Shown here piece after piece: positions 1 to 13,206 of a DNA stretch of 64,000 nucleotides (its first letter is position 1; each line of letters starts with the position of its first letter). The DNA is from Ascaris suum (taxonomy: Eukaryota > Nematoda > Chromadorea > Rhabditida > Ascarididae), in NCBI GenBank assembly GCA_013433145.1, contig CM024190.1, positions 6,424,120 through 6,488,119 of the forward strand. Reading direction: 5' to 3'. The translations under genes and the position numbers were made by a program. The notes beneath the pieces were generated by a model. The model ran no database searches. It had not been told where the DNA came from and saw only the letters and a program-made list of their open reading frames with translations.

Positions 1-647
1 TAGATATGGATATATAATATATAAAACAATAGATATGGATATAAAAACAATATGGAAGCCTGCGGCTTCGTTGAAAGTAGAGCTGCAGAAACTGTACTGC
101 TAGAGGAGTGAATCGACCGATGGTTTGAGAGACCGGAAGAAGCTAATGTTCATCATCCAACTTTTCACTTCCGGAATTTTGTGATTACAAGGAGTAAGTC
201 AATTTTGAATTTTTAAACATCTGATGGATTGCCAAAACTTTGTTGGCCGATTGCCAAGTATTTCCATCCAAGAATATCATCAATGTACTTAAACAAACGA
301 AATGTAAATATTATGTATCTAATTAAATCTCTTTCTTTTCTCTTTCACGAAGAATTTTTTATACGACGTCATAGTTTTATAACTTCAATTACTGTTACAA
401 ATATCCACCTCATTTCTAGTACCACAAATGCACCTAATTATGAAATATCAAGACAAGGAAAATTCTGAGCTAGGAAAAGAAAAGTTTTTTTTGAAAAAAA
501 TGCAAATGCCATTTCAATATAAGTCATTAGTTTAATTCACCAAGGTCATAGTATCGTTGAAAAGTTCAAAAAAAAAAAAAAAGACGACGAGAAGAAATAA
601 CAAAACCATGATGATGTGAATCTCTGCGTAAAAAGATTTACACTCAC

Positions 648-761
648 CAAGGCGACATATATTGTGGATTCACCGCCTAAGCTCATCAAAGTGCTCTCAC
701 ATCCGACCGATATTGCCGCCAATGTATTGCACATAAACGTGTACGTCGGATGTGTTTGGCA
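648..761 (-). CDS. Candidate internal exon, unknown protein
   Basis: A 114-base segment (38 codons, phase 0 to 0) between ATTCGTAG and the excellent donor TTG|GTGAGTG. The in-frame TAG of the acceptor closes the frame exactly at the exon edge. The peptide reads THPTYTFMCNTLAAISVG, then CESTLMSLGGESTIYVAL, with three Cys. No family is recognised. The plus strand is also open over this stretch, but without good splice sites. Confidence 0.33.
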
Positions 762-3700
762 CTACGAATACGCAATTGCTATCGGAAATATGAGGCGATA
801 TACATCGAACATTTTTACAAATACCTCATTCCTTTTTGGTAAAATCGCATTGAAATTCACAATGAACATGGACTAATGAATTCTTGAAGAGTGATTTACA
901 ATATTAAGGATTCTTTTTTTTTGGCGTTATTTCAATTTCGGGCCAACGAAATCCTCACAAACGGTATTTGGAAAAGCAATACGATTATTTTCGTCAGCTT
1001 ATTTTTACACAATTAAACGATTTCATAAATGTTGCGTTGAAATCTGAAAAGATTCTAGATATCTAAATACAGAGATGATGTAAATCGTTCAAATTACGAT
1101 TATAGATTTTATTAATTGTGTTCAAGCGATTGTTGAGCTTAAAGCTTGAATAGTAGATGATGCAACTCGCATATACGTGCACATATCACTATAGTCTATG
1201 TTACGTTTTTTTTTGTTTGTTTGTTTGCAAAATTTACTGCAAAACGCATATAGAAAACGCAGAATGAAACAGATCGGTGTATATACTTTGTAATCGAATC
1301 TCGCGTAGCAAGATCACTTTCGCATCGAGCAGATAAGCCTTTAAAAAACAAAACAGATATTTGGACATCATATAGTACTACAAGATATCAGTTTTATGAG
1401 TGGTTGCTTTATTATTGATATAATAGACTAACTCAATTATTCTTATAATAGACTAATTCAACATACGGCACATATAGCAGATAAAGCAAACGCATATCGA
1501 TACTATGAAAGATGCGTATGCTGACAACATTACAATGCGTCAACAATAGAACTATGCGTTTAGTATGCCGATACCCTATGATGCACACAGTAAATATCAA
1601 CTGTCAATGAGTTACACTCTTGCAAACACAAAACGGAACGTTACCTGACACTAGCTTGATAAGCATCATATCATGCAAGGAATTCAAACAGCAAAACATC
1701 TAAATGCACTTATGCGTTCATCTACCTAATGTTTCTAAGTTTTAGTCGCACATTTCAGCTGAATTCCTCCACGAATGATCATCGTTGCAGTATCATTTAT
1801 TTACACTAATAGAAGCATTTCGTTTTATCATTTGAAGGAACACAATCCGTTGAAAGTGAACAATACCATTATCGGTTTTAAACTGATCGGTGTCATCATC
1901 GATTTTAAGCCGTTCAATATCTCTATTAATTCGAAAGTGATCAATGTCATAAACGATTTCAATATGCTTCTAAAAAATGCTTCTTTTTCAAGCGAAACTC
2001 GCAAAAACAGAGTTTCACATAGAAAGACTTCAAAGATCATTTATTGACAGCCACTATTCTGCGTATCAGCGCATGGCGCCAATGGTCTCACCCCCCTCAC
2101 CCATATTGTCGTACAAAGCAATCAACCCATCGCGGCTACAGCTCTGCAAACATAATCATTCCAAGTGTGCGCTTTTCATTATTCATAAAGCGCTTGTCAT
2201 ATGATCATACTAAACTCGGCTACATTTACGCTTGAAGAAAACATTGAAGAAACTAAAATATGCCGCATAAGTAAACACTCATGCAGTCAACGATCTGTGT
2301 CCAAGTAGGGCATTACCAATAATAACTTTGAATGGAAACAGAGCATTTAAAATGCAACTCTTGCAAAACTTTGATAAAATGAACTTGTTGATTCATTCCA
2401 CAAGTAGAGTTATTACTAACGACTAGAAAAAGCAATACCAACTGAATAATGAGATGAAAACATATGCAGCCGCGCTCTTAACACTAATCGACTATGAATG
2501 TAAATAATATCAACGTAGGGATTTCAAATTCGCCAAGAGGAATAACATGCTAGCTGAGGTAAGATCTGAACTAGATCTATTTATTTTGGTAAGCGGCCAA
2601 CGTTTTTTCGCTTGTCTTATCTAATCGAAGGCGACGAATGAGAGTAGATTCTCTGATTAAGGTTAAATGGCTGAAACTGACGATAACATAACGTCATCCG
2701 ATGGTACTAAACATCATCACAAATTCCCTCATCAACATCATCAGACATCTTCATAAACGAACTTTCAAAAGAATGATAAAGGAAGTTCCATAACCCTTAT
2801 TCTACAATTTTGTGCAAGCATTTTTCCCTAGAGATGAGAGCGGAGTAGACAAACTAAGGCTTTCTAATCTACGAGTAGGAATGTAGAATATCACTTTCAG
2901 CCGTATTAATGTTGCCTTTACGATCGATGTGGTGCAGTCATAAAAGATGGGAAAAACAGCGGAATATGAGTAAGAAAATTGATTAACGAAACGCACAATC
3001 ACTGCGTGAAATGAGAGCACTTCGATGTTGATTTTTGTTCGTTGCATTTTACGAATGCTGAGAGGAGATTTCAATGTTTACTTGTGATCTTTGACGTCAT
3101 AGCACCCGTTACTACACTTGTTTTTAAGTGAAGTTAGTATTTGTTAGTTGCTATCTGTAGCTATGGTGCACTCTTTATGTATCTTATTCATAGAGCACAC
3201 ATTAACAAAGAAACGATATTCTTGTTGGATGATTAAATTGTTAATTAATAAATTTAGTTATTGAAAAGTTTGCAATCATGGAAACGTAATATAATTCACA
3301 AATGTAAACGAGTAATTTTAGTTTACTTTTTAAATAGCGCTTTTCTTCCACAAACAACTCTCGTTAGCAGCCAATTAGGCACGCACTCACTGATGGTGAA
3401 ATATCTAGTGCGTTCAGCCTCAAAAAGAAAAAAAAAAATTTTTTTTTTCCACAAAGCAACCAATCATCAAGGCAAATACTAATTCTATGGATTGCCCTCT
3501 GAGGTACCATTTCAAATTGGTCATACAAGACACTTATTTTAAGTGACATGTTTTGTTGACACAGACTATCATATAAACGAAAATCCGTTCTAATGAATTC
3601 AGTAATCTCGTTTATCGATTTATCCATACGCAAAATTATTTTACGAGTGCATGAGATTTGTTATTTATTTAGGAGGCAAGAGCGACTTCAATGTCTGTAA

Positions 3701-6700
3701 ATTGGGAAACCCATAAGTGGGAAAATGACCTCTTTAGAAAGGTGAGAAGAAAATCTGAAATGTGAGATCACACTAAAAAAAAATGCATTCCTTAATTTAG
3801 TGTTTATATGAAGTATTCATTTATTGCACTTTCTTTTGCATTCATTTTTTGATGCTATATTCGTATATGGCAAACATGCACAGATCATAGTCATTAGAAT
3901 AGATGAATTATTTCTTCGTTGAATAGCTTTTATTTTGGATCCCCTTATGTTCATTTTAAATGAGCACACCTTACCCGTTCCTTCAAATCGTTTTTGTGGA
4001 AGTGTGTTGATTAGAAACTATCCAATGGATAATGTTGATCATAACATCTATAGCAATCTTATATTCTACCGAATTCCATCGAATATTCGCTATGCTTCAA
4101 CATATGCGTTCAACAGAAACATCTAATTTTATTGAAATCAACGCATTTATTAGCGATATTCAATACGGCTGTAAATTATTGAAAAAATTTTCAACGTTGT
4201 ATAGAGCAAAGTTGTCGATTACATCAGATGCAAATTTATTAAACCTATCGTATCAGCGCTCGTTTTCCTAGATGTTAATATCGGACGAATCATTCGCTAT
4301 AAGCAACTCGTAACAACTCATTTTCAAAAAAAATCTACGCTATAGATATAAAAAAGCAATTAAAATAATTACTCGCTCAGAAAAAAAAAACACAAGAAGA
4401 AAGAAAGAAAGCATGATGTTGATGAGGATGTAGAATTCGTTTGAGAAAGTTAAAACTAAAGATCACATACGTCCTTATTTATAACTTAGAACGCTTTAAT
4501 TTTGCTAATTATGCAGGAAATTTTGACAGCATCGCGCGCAATCAAATACTGCACGCATGCGTTCGTGATCGTAAATATGAATGAAGGTGAAATTAGAGTC
4601 GTGTTCGATCTAAATCGAAACTTATACACGTCTTTTCATCGAAAAAAAAAGACTTTAAAATATGTATTATCTATATCGAAATGCATACGATTGAATTCGC
4701 TCTTACACGAAAAACTACGAGTTATTAACTCGTGAATAAAAAATGAACTGAAATCGAGGCGATTCTAGGTAAGCGAACATATCGAAAAGGGCGCCATATG
4801 AGTCGAAAGTAGGCGCAGTCTTGCGCCTAAATCAACATTATAAATGATCTGCGCACAAATAATCAAATGCACGCAATAATACACCACCGATATTTTAATC
4901 GATCCAATTGCATTTTCTAATCGTCTACAAAAAATTGGCTTTTTATAAGCCGATTCGTATGAAATAAAAACTCGATGGGTGGAAAATGAGTGTAAATTTT
5001 TGAATACGTTTGGGTGTCGATAATTTCCTTTGAAAGTGGAAAATCAAAGTATACGGTCGAGAAAAAACTCTACGCGCAATTGATTACATCCTTTAAAACT
5101 AGAAGAAAAAACCGTTTGTTGTTTTAAATTGAAGTTATCTCTACGAGTTGGACAATTCTTGAAAAGTTATCAAATCAATGCGTTCCTGATATCTTGCAAT
5201 TGGAATTTTATTTTGCATTTCGAGTACAATATTGTAAATTAAGATGATATAAATATAAGATGGTTGATGGAGATCTAAATTGAAGAATGACAGCAATTCT
5301 TTCGTTAAACAATATTCTTTGTTGCGTTTAAACAAACGCTTTGCTCTATAATGCAAATCACCATCAATTCTACAGTAACTCATATAAAGAATACCATAGT
5401 TGTTCTATTTTGAATGCTCTCATATTAGGAGAAGATTTCAATTACCAACTACCGAAATGACACGCTCCTTAGCATTTAATCCAACAAGAAACTATGAGAC
5501 GAGCATAATTACCAATGAACTATTTTTTTATTGCTCATGCACAACAAAATCGATGTTGCATCAATAACTTATGACTTGAAAGAAAGAAAACTCTTACTTA
5601 TTAATACATTTGTGTCGGGCAAAAAAAAAGATGTTTCTAGATCATTTCCAAAGAGCATTACTATACAAAAAAACCTCGAGATTAATTGCCTAGAAGTTGA
5701 AGAAGTATAAAGGAATAGCGTGACGCATAGACCGTTCATATAGCAAAAAGCTTCGAGCATATATCGAATGATTGATACAAAAGAGTGGCGTATCGGTTAG
5801 CATTAACGTGTTCTCTGCTTTTAAATATTATGGCAGCATGAAAATTTTGTGATTATAGCAGCAATAATGCATAATCTCTTGCACTGTCTGAAAAGATATA
5901 TGATGATCAAATATAACCATCTTAGAAAATATATAAATTGCGAGATAAATTTTTTTTTTTTTTTTTTTTTTGTAATTCATAATTAATAACAAGTTTTCAG
6001 TCGAAAATGCATCAAAATATTGCAAGTGATGAGAATTTCATAGTATTTCACGCTCTGATGAATGATTTTGTTAATAAAATTAGGATATACGATTGCACTC
6101 AAATTCATTGTACAATTCCATACAATATATGACTAGTTAAAATTTTCTAAGAAATGAATAAAGAGATGAGTAATAGTTGTAGAAGAAAAGTCAGAAAACA
6201 GGTGGTTTATGAAGAGCCTCTAGCGTAAACTTCGAATCAAGCCTTAAACCATTTCAATGAGACTCCGCCCTCTTCAAGAAAGTCCCTCCTAGGCTTTTCA
6301 TCATTTATCCACTCGCTTCGTATCAAGGTTACTTTTAAAAGATAAACAGCAACCGATGGAGAAATTATGCCAACATAAGGTGTTAATTAAGCAATAAAAT
6401 GCACTTATGAGCATACTGGTGCTAATCGGTCAAAAACTACGCATAAAGCGATGGTGTCGTGTGTTAAATGCTAAAGCTGCAGTTAAATGATAGCGTTTTT
6501 GCAAGTGCAAAAATGCTAAATCTTCACATACAGCAACCGCTATTTCTGTTGTATATACTGAAAATGAAAGATCACAATTCAAAGTTCCATAGAAAAGTTT
6601 TACATAGTGAATGAGAGGCATCAAATAGAGATATGAATGAAACTATATAGTTCTAGAAAACTCGATAAAGGATATCGAAAGGCTTATAATGAAATTGAGC

Positions 6701-6874
6701 AGGGTATAAGCGATGATATTGAATACAGGATGTTGGCTTCTTTTTTTCAATACGAAGCGTTGCAGCATTAAATATAGCGCAAAATGAATCTATGAGATGA
6801 GTATAGACAGAAAACTACGATAAAGGGCTCCACGGGAAACATAATGTATTATGATTTGTCCATTTTGCATTTAC
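762..6874. other. Non-coding stretch, no supportable gene
   Basis: Mostly AT-rich sequence with short chance frames on both strands. It holds homopolymers, including T22 at 5950-5971. One plus-strand frame begins right after AAGTTTTCAG near 5999 and stays open for about 43 codons, but no good donor follows. A GC-richer patch at 2050-2150 has a donor-like ATGG|GTGAGG on the minus strand and nothing else. Confidence 0.4.
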
Positions 6875-7014
6875 CATTTGTTTCGAGTGAGATTCGCCCA
6901 CTTCTGAGATGTGCACATAAAACACTTCAATAAATCCATTAACAACAGCATGTGCATCCATAAACGGGCGTTTTTGCTCCCATTGATAAATTATATGCCC
7001 ATTCAAGTGAACAA
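6875..7014 (-). CDS. Candidate internal exon, unknown protein
   Basis: A 140-base segment between ATATATTCAG and the donor ATG|GTAAAT, holding two bases plus 46 codons in an open frame. The peptide is compositionally balanced: VHLNGHIIYQWEQKRPF, MDAHAVVNGFIEVFYVHI, SEVGESHSKQM. I do not recognise it. It is on the same strand as the candidate at 648-761, but the phases alone neither join nor separate them because exons may lie between. Confidence 0.35.
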
Positions 7015-8923
7015 CTGAATATATCAGTTCCCACCTCAGTATCTCTCTTCCCGCAAAATAGCGCTACTTCCTCAATTAAAAGATTCATTTCTATAGAAAG
7101 AAATGAACAGTAACAAAAATCATTTCACGCAAACAATTTCACGCTTCATTGTTATCCTTCAAAAAATGAACATACCACCTTCGAAGATGTGTCGAACTTA
7201 TGCGCCCGAATGAGATTCTTATATCCTCTTAATACGCTCTACTGAGACAATTTTTTCATCCACCCTAAGGTGCAATAAGCAAATTAATGAGCGTTAAAAT
7301 AAACCTACCGGTTTATACGTGGATCCAAGTTTGTTAAAGTTTAATTTCGCAGAAACTTTGAGGCATTTGGCTATCAACTCTTTGAAGGAGGAAGCATTTA
7401 ACGATTTCCAATAATATTTGGATCAATTAGGTAAAATATCGACTATGGTCAAACTAAGTGCAAAAAGTATCAAAGAGAATAAAAAAAAAAAAACAACGAC
7501 GGCTACAAGCATCTGCAAAGAATGTGAAGTAAAAATCGATGAAAATAATATCAGAATGCAGTAGCGTTGAAAATAAACATTATAGCTATGTAGATATGCA
7601 TTAGCAGAGATCAAAATGTGCAGAAAAAAAAAAAAAAAAGAAATGCCAATGATGATTCTAATAGGTGGACAAATGTGAGAACTCATCTAATCTTTAACTC
7701 AAAACAACAACGGCAACCATGCTACAGAAAACATGAGTTAACTTTCCCTCTAATATTCGTAGTTTACCAATCATCTATGAATATTATCGATTTCTTTTCT
7801 TTTTTTTTCAGATCACCAACGATCATAACTACATTTCCATTCTGCAAATAAATCAATAAGATTGCAATTTTATTCCTACAAATTCTAATTAAGAAATTTT
7901 TCGTAATATATGTCTTTAATTATTTATCTATCATAAAAGTTGAAAAATTTTATAAGGCCCCTTTTCCTTACAATATAAATAATCATCAAATTATTTGCGC
8001 TAAACGGAGGAAATCATTTCTCATCTTATTCGTATGTCTTTCTCTATAAATATCGTCTAGTAGCGACAGTTGAAGCTAATTTTGGAAAAAATTATAACTA
8101 AGGTAATGAATAACGCAAATATAATTCAAAAAAAAATGCAAACTTCATTAATAAAATTGGCGAAAATAAAGTCGTAAAAAACTGATTACGTTGATTATAG
8201 GTAAACATAACAGAAACCTATGAAATTAACGACTTCTTCCAATATATTATGTGTCCTTTTCGAAATCACCAAAATTCTACATCTGTACGAATTGATAAGT
8301 ACAATTTTACTGCAAAGCGGATTTTTGTGCCGATATTGCTTTTGATATTATGTAGACCAAAAGCTGCTAGAATATTATGAGTGCATGAAAGATGAGGCAG
8401 TATGCACTCATATTTTTAGGCAGTGAATTGGTACCCTTTAAGGGGACCCTTCAATATCATCTTCATGCATTCGCAATTATTGATAGTCGTTCTTATGCAT
8501 ATCAAGATGCGCCATTTGAAGAGGCAAAAATGAAGATTACCAGATAAAGTGATTGCAGAACGGAGTATGAGAAAACAACAGCTGAGTAAAACTATGTTTT
8601 AAAAAAAACTATCAACGGTACATCTTGCGCGATAATCATACTTCTGTAAAGCACAATCTTCCGCTCTCTGGATAAGTGCACTTACAAATATGATTTCGAC
8701 TGAAGGGCAAATGATTTTTGCTTGAATTTCCTCTCAGATTTTTTCGCTTTTCCTCTCTTCCCTCACATTAATGTTGTCTCAATACTGGCGTCAGCCTCAT
8801 AGAAACATATCTACGGTTTAAACCCTTTTATAACAACATTTGATCGGAAACAGAATCACATACTGCTAATACAACACAACTTATGAAACAGTTGAAGAAT
8901 AATATGAAATGTATCCTCTGAAG

Positions 8924-9075
8924 CTCTCCAAAGAAATCTGAAGAAGAGCCCAGTACGGTAGAAGGGACAGATAAAGAGACCTTGAGCGAGGAAAGTGCAC
9001 CGACCAAATCGATTCCACGTTACCTCAATGCTAATTTGCCAGCGTCAACAGTGGTCGTAAACTGGCAGACGTTTG
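8924..9075 (+). CDS. Candidate internal exon, acidic Ser/Thr/Glu-rich segment
   Basis: Following ATCCTCTGAAG the frame stays open for 50 codons to the good donor TTTG|GTGAGC (one base in, phase 1 out). The first half is charged and disordered-looking (SPKKSEEEPSTVEG, DKETLSEESAPTKS); the second is ordered (IPRYLNANLPASTVVVNWQTF). Such biased composition is unusual for chance AT-rich frames. The minus strand also has an open frame ending at a donor (TTGAG|GTAACG), so the strand is not certain. No family recognised. Confidence 0.36.
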
Positions 9076-9759
9076 GTGAGCGCTTCACTACAATTTGCTC
9101 ATAAACGAATGCATCTGCGCGTTGCTTGGAGGAATTAGCCCCAAGTCTAAACAGTGACTTTAATGCAAAATATGATCAAGAGGAGTGCAGTCAAGTTTTT
9201 TAAAAAAAAAGTCTGTACTGCTGCATGCTGTTTAAAGAGTATTACAAATATTCAACACTAGCTCGCGTTTCATGATGTAACATCGACGAAAGCAAATATG
9301 GCAAGCCAATATCAGCACAAAGACATCCATTTGCACTTCCGATAAATCAACATATGAAAAGACATGTTTATATATTTATCTACGAAATTGGCAAATAAGT
9401 GGCATGAAGAGAGGAACTCTCTCCACCATCCATTGGAAATTTTCTCCCATTCATCTGTTATGCAATGCGGAATGCACTCAATCAATGGGAATGTTCATGT
9501 TTTAGATCTCAATTGAACCCACCATAGAAGGTAGAGTTTACAAGTGACAGCAGTTACTTTGAAAAAAAAATCATTCACTCGAATGCCACCTTCCAGTTTA
9601 AGACGCTTTCAAATTTCGAAAACATTGCAAAGAAACCTATGAAAATCTTTTTCGATATTTTTTCGTCGTATATTTCGGTACAGTCAAAGTATTATTTTTT
9701 TTTCAATAATTCGAATCCGTTAAGACATATAAATAAGGCATTATGCCACATATATACGT

Positions 9760-9831
9760 ATTTATTTATTTATTTGTTTGTTTATTTATTTATATTTACA
9801 TATTTATCTATTTATATTTATTTACTTATTT
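9760..9831. repeat. TTTA / TTTG tetranucleotide tract
   Basis: An imperfect run of TTTA and TTTG units. Similar tracts occur at 23470-23568 and 30621-30712. Confidence 0.85.
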
Positions 9832-10063
9832 GTAAAGCAAATAAATAATAAAAAGATGCATATGTTATGAATGCACATAATGAAAATTTTGGTCGTCTAA
9901 GCAATTTGAGGTAGAATATTTCGACTAATTTCGATAGGTGTTGGTAAGCACTCTTTTTCCACTGTAGGCCAAATAAGAAAAACTAATAACACGATAGTTT
10001 TGCTTGGCGTCACATTAACAACATTCTAGAAGCCAATGTTGACAATGAAAAATGCAAAAATGA

Positions 10064-10324
10064 ATTAAGGCATTAACCGGAGAGGAAGACGAAGTAATGT
10101 TTGAGGCTCAACTGCATGCGCGCTTTATCTATATTCTTGGACTATCATTAAATCAGCTTGCAAAATTACACCATTTTGTTGAAATCTATTCTCAATTTGA
10201 AAGAAGAATACATATTATTCAATATCACTATGGCTTAGTGGATAGTGCAAAATCTCAGGCGGAAAATGCATTTGTGCTGTCTGTTGAGCGGATATCGAAT
10301 AGTGGATGCAATACACATGAATGA
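10064..10324 (+). CDS. Open frame with helical composition, uncertain exon
   Basis: An 86-codon frame ending in TGA. It starts acidic (KALTGEEDEVMFEAQ) and continues with Leu/His/Tyr-rich helix-like sequence (LSLNQLAKLHHFVEIYSQF, GLVDSAKSQAENAF). The only acceptor at its start (GAATTAAG) is poor. About a dozen frames of this length are expected by chance, so composition is its sole support. Confidence 0.2.
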   Translation: MKALTGEEDEVMFEAQLHARFIYILGLSLNQLAKLHHFVEIYSQFERRIHIIQYHYGLVDSAKSQAENAFVLSVERISNSGCNTHE

Positions 10325-11132
10325 GTTAAGGTTCATTCCATCTACAAAAGAGAATCGTTTGTATAATATCATTGGAGGCCAATAGGTTAAGCAAAGGCTA
10401 AGGCATCCATGCTATACTGAATTATGGATAAAAGTGTTAGTTAGATCGTTTCAAGCAAATGCCTACTGCGATGATACTTCGTAAGGAAAGCACTACCCCA
10501 TGCCAACTTAGTCAAATAATTTACGCGGCAGCGTAATATGCGTATTGCTATAAAATGATCTATGAATTTGTTAAATGAAATGCGCTAGAACGAGATATGG
10601 AGGTAGAGCATCAGGCTTATTCACATTTTCGCAAACTCGCCTTGTCAAACTCCATTAAGCCGACCAACATCGCTTCTTACTTCCGTTATAGACTCGTTTA
10701 TGACTGTTGTTTATCTGTGTGCGCATAAGTTCCAATTAATGGAACGCTAAGATGTGAGTGAAGGAATTTAGCGCGTAGAATGTCCGCTATGACTGGTCTC
10801 TAAATCGCATTTTATTTTTATCCATAGATTTTGGAAGGAGTTAAGCCATTGGAGTCGAAAAGATTTTCACACAATTTAAGCAGGTTGATTTCTTATTGTA
10901 TGGCAATCGCTGCAACAAATGCGCTCATTTAGGAGCCATATATACGAGCGATGAGGTTACTTAAAAATACAGAGGCATAATTCTGAGCATAAATTACTTG
11001 TGGTAACTTATGAATCTAAATAGTCAGGTGAGGGAACTATAAAAGCTCTCATCAGATCATAGGGGAATGTAGCAATCCAAGAAACATTAAACACCGAATG
11101 AGAAGGCCCTTGTGATTGGTTGAAGGGCTTAC

Positions 11133-11208
11133 TAGTTTCGATGCACAAGATTGCGAACAGAAATTGGCATGAAAATACGGAAAGCTGTGGCAGAAAAATG
11201 CATCACTG
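11133..11208 (-). CDS. Candidate small Cys-containing exon
   Basis: Bounded by a strong acceptor (GCCATTTTCAG) and a good donor (CTA|GTAAGC). Two frames are open across its 76 bases. One gives SDAFFCHSFPYFHANFC and SQSCASKL with three Cys; the other a hydrophobic stretch with no Cys. Function unknown. The plus strand is also open here. Confidence 0.25.
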
Positions 11209-13062
11209 CTGAAAATGGCGGAAGCATTACATCCAGCAAAGATTCGCAACACCACGGACTTTCACCAAGATATCGGATATATTTAGAATACTGGCTTAAG
11301 TCTTTGTTTCAGAAAGAAACAGAAATGAGGAAGAAATGGAGTAGCATGGCTATGCTTGGTTCTAAAAGACACTGACGCTTGCTTCAAAGAGAAAACATAA
11401 TATAATCACAGAGAAATGGAGCTTTCGGCGATCACACTCAGGGATTAAAGCAAGTGAACAAGGCGCGTCCGCGTCAACAAAACAAACCCTCATTAAGCCA
11501 CCAACTGCCTTCAACTGCGTTCTCAGACAGCTTTTCAACGATGGCCCAACCAAGTGAACGTTTGCTCTCATCTTGCCCTTCACTTTGCACCTATCAAGAA
11601 TTCCGCACCGATACACACACTTTTGCACACGTTGAAGTCTCAAAGACCTTCAATAGCCCCCACCCTGCAATTTTAGAAATAGTCTTTCAATAAAATTTCT
11701 TTTTGGTTCTTGTCCCCTAATCGATCCTCTTCTGCAAAAGTCAAAAATCACTTCAAGAACATTTCGTACTGTGGAAATGACAACTGAGATACCAAAGATA
11801 GTAAACCTCTTCTTTTACTTAATCGATACTACCTAATGTAAACGTTCAAATAAACATTTTTTTTTTCGAAATCTGAAAGCGTTTCTTCTTATCGCTTCAT
11901 AGAGAATTGGAAATTCCAATCAAATAACAATGGAATATTATATTTCAATCTTTTTGAAGCCGTGGAAAAGCGCTAGCAAAAATATTTTCAAAAAATTGGC
12001 AAAAATTCAGATGCTGCAATAACAACGACAACATTGAGTTAGTATTCAAATTATATTTTGCTTAAAGTGCAATTAAGTGAGCGCCTCATATGGTACTAAA
12101 ACGGAACCACAACTTTCGCCATAACGTTCATGCTCAGGAGCATACAGAGCATAAAAACACAAAGGCAAATATACCGGTGCTTAACGAATGTATCGGTATA
12201 GAAAAATAAGCGAAAAAAATATGGAGACAAGGATTAATCGCAAATGTGACAACAGCTCGTAAAATTAAATGTTTTCGGAAATTTTTGAAAAAAAAAAACA
12301 ACAGATATTTATCTGAGTGTCAATAAATGCGCCTTGAATTGGGCATTATTTCAGCGAAATGCGCTCTAAAAGATCGCCATATAGAAAAACGATCATCTAT
12401 TGGATGCTGAAATCATAAATGCTATCGATTCGAATGACATGGAAATCATAATAGTCATAATTTAAATATTTCATAGACAATCCCAGCGGTGAATGTCGAT
12501 TTTTACAAAGCCATTAATCAGGAAATGTCACACAGGTGAGAAAATGAGAATTGCAAGGTAATTAAAAATAAATGAAATATTGTAGATGCCAGATGAGATA
12601 CGTGAGAAAAATTAGCAAATACCACAAAGCATAATGTAAAGGTATGGGAAAAAATGTTGTGTAAATTTTGATGCTTTATATTGGCACGCAGAGAGTTTTG
12701 TAAGACTTCTCAATGAAAACGGAAAAATTGTGCTTAAGCTACCTTGCCCCAGGTCAGCTCCCCCCCCCCCCCCATTTGCTCCTTCTCGAATGAAATTAGC
12801 ACCTAGATGGCTAATTTTTTTTAAGCTGGCCCAATCTATAAATTTCAATTAATTTGGCAAAACTGTTGCTACAAAAAAAAAAGTTATTGTCTCAAGCGAG
12901 CGTGAAAATCGAATTGTTAAAATGATTAAAAAACCGATCGATGATAAAGTTATTAGATCAATAGCTATAAGCGCTGACTTCAGAAATTAATGTCTAGATT
13001 GATAGGAGCAAATTTCTCGGAGGAATTATCAACTGATATAAACAAGGATGATCTATATACGG

Positions 13063-13206
<144 letters not shown>

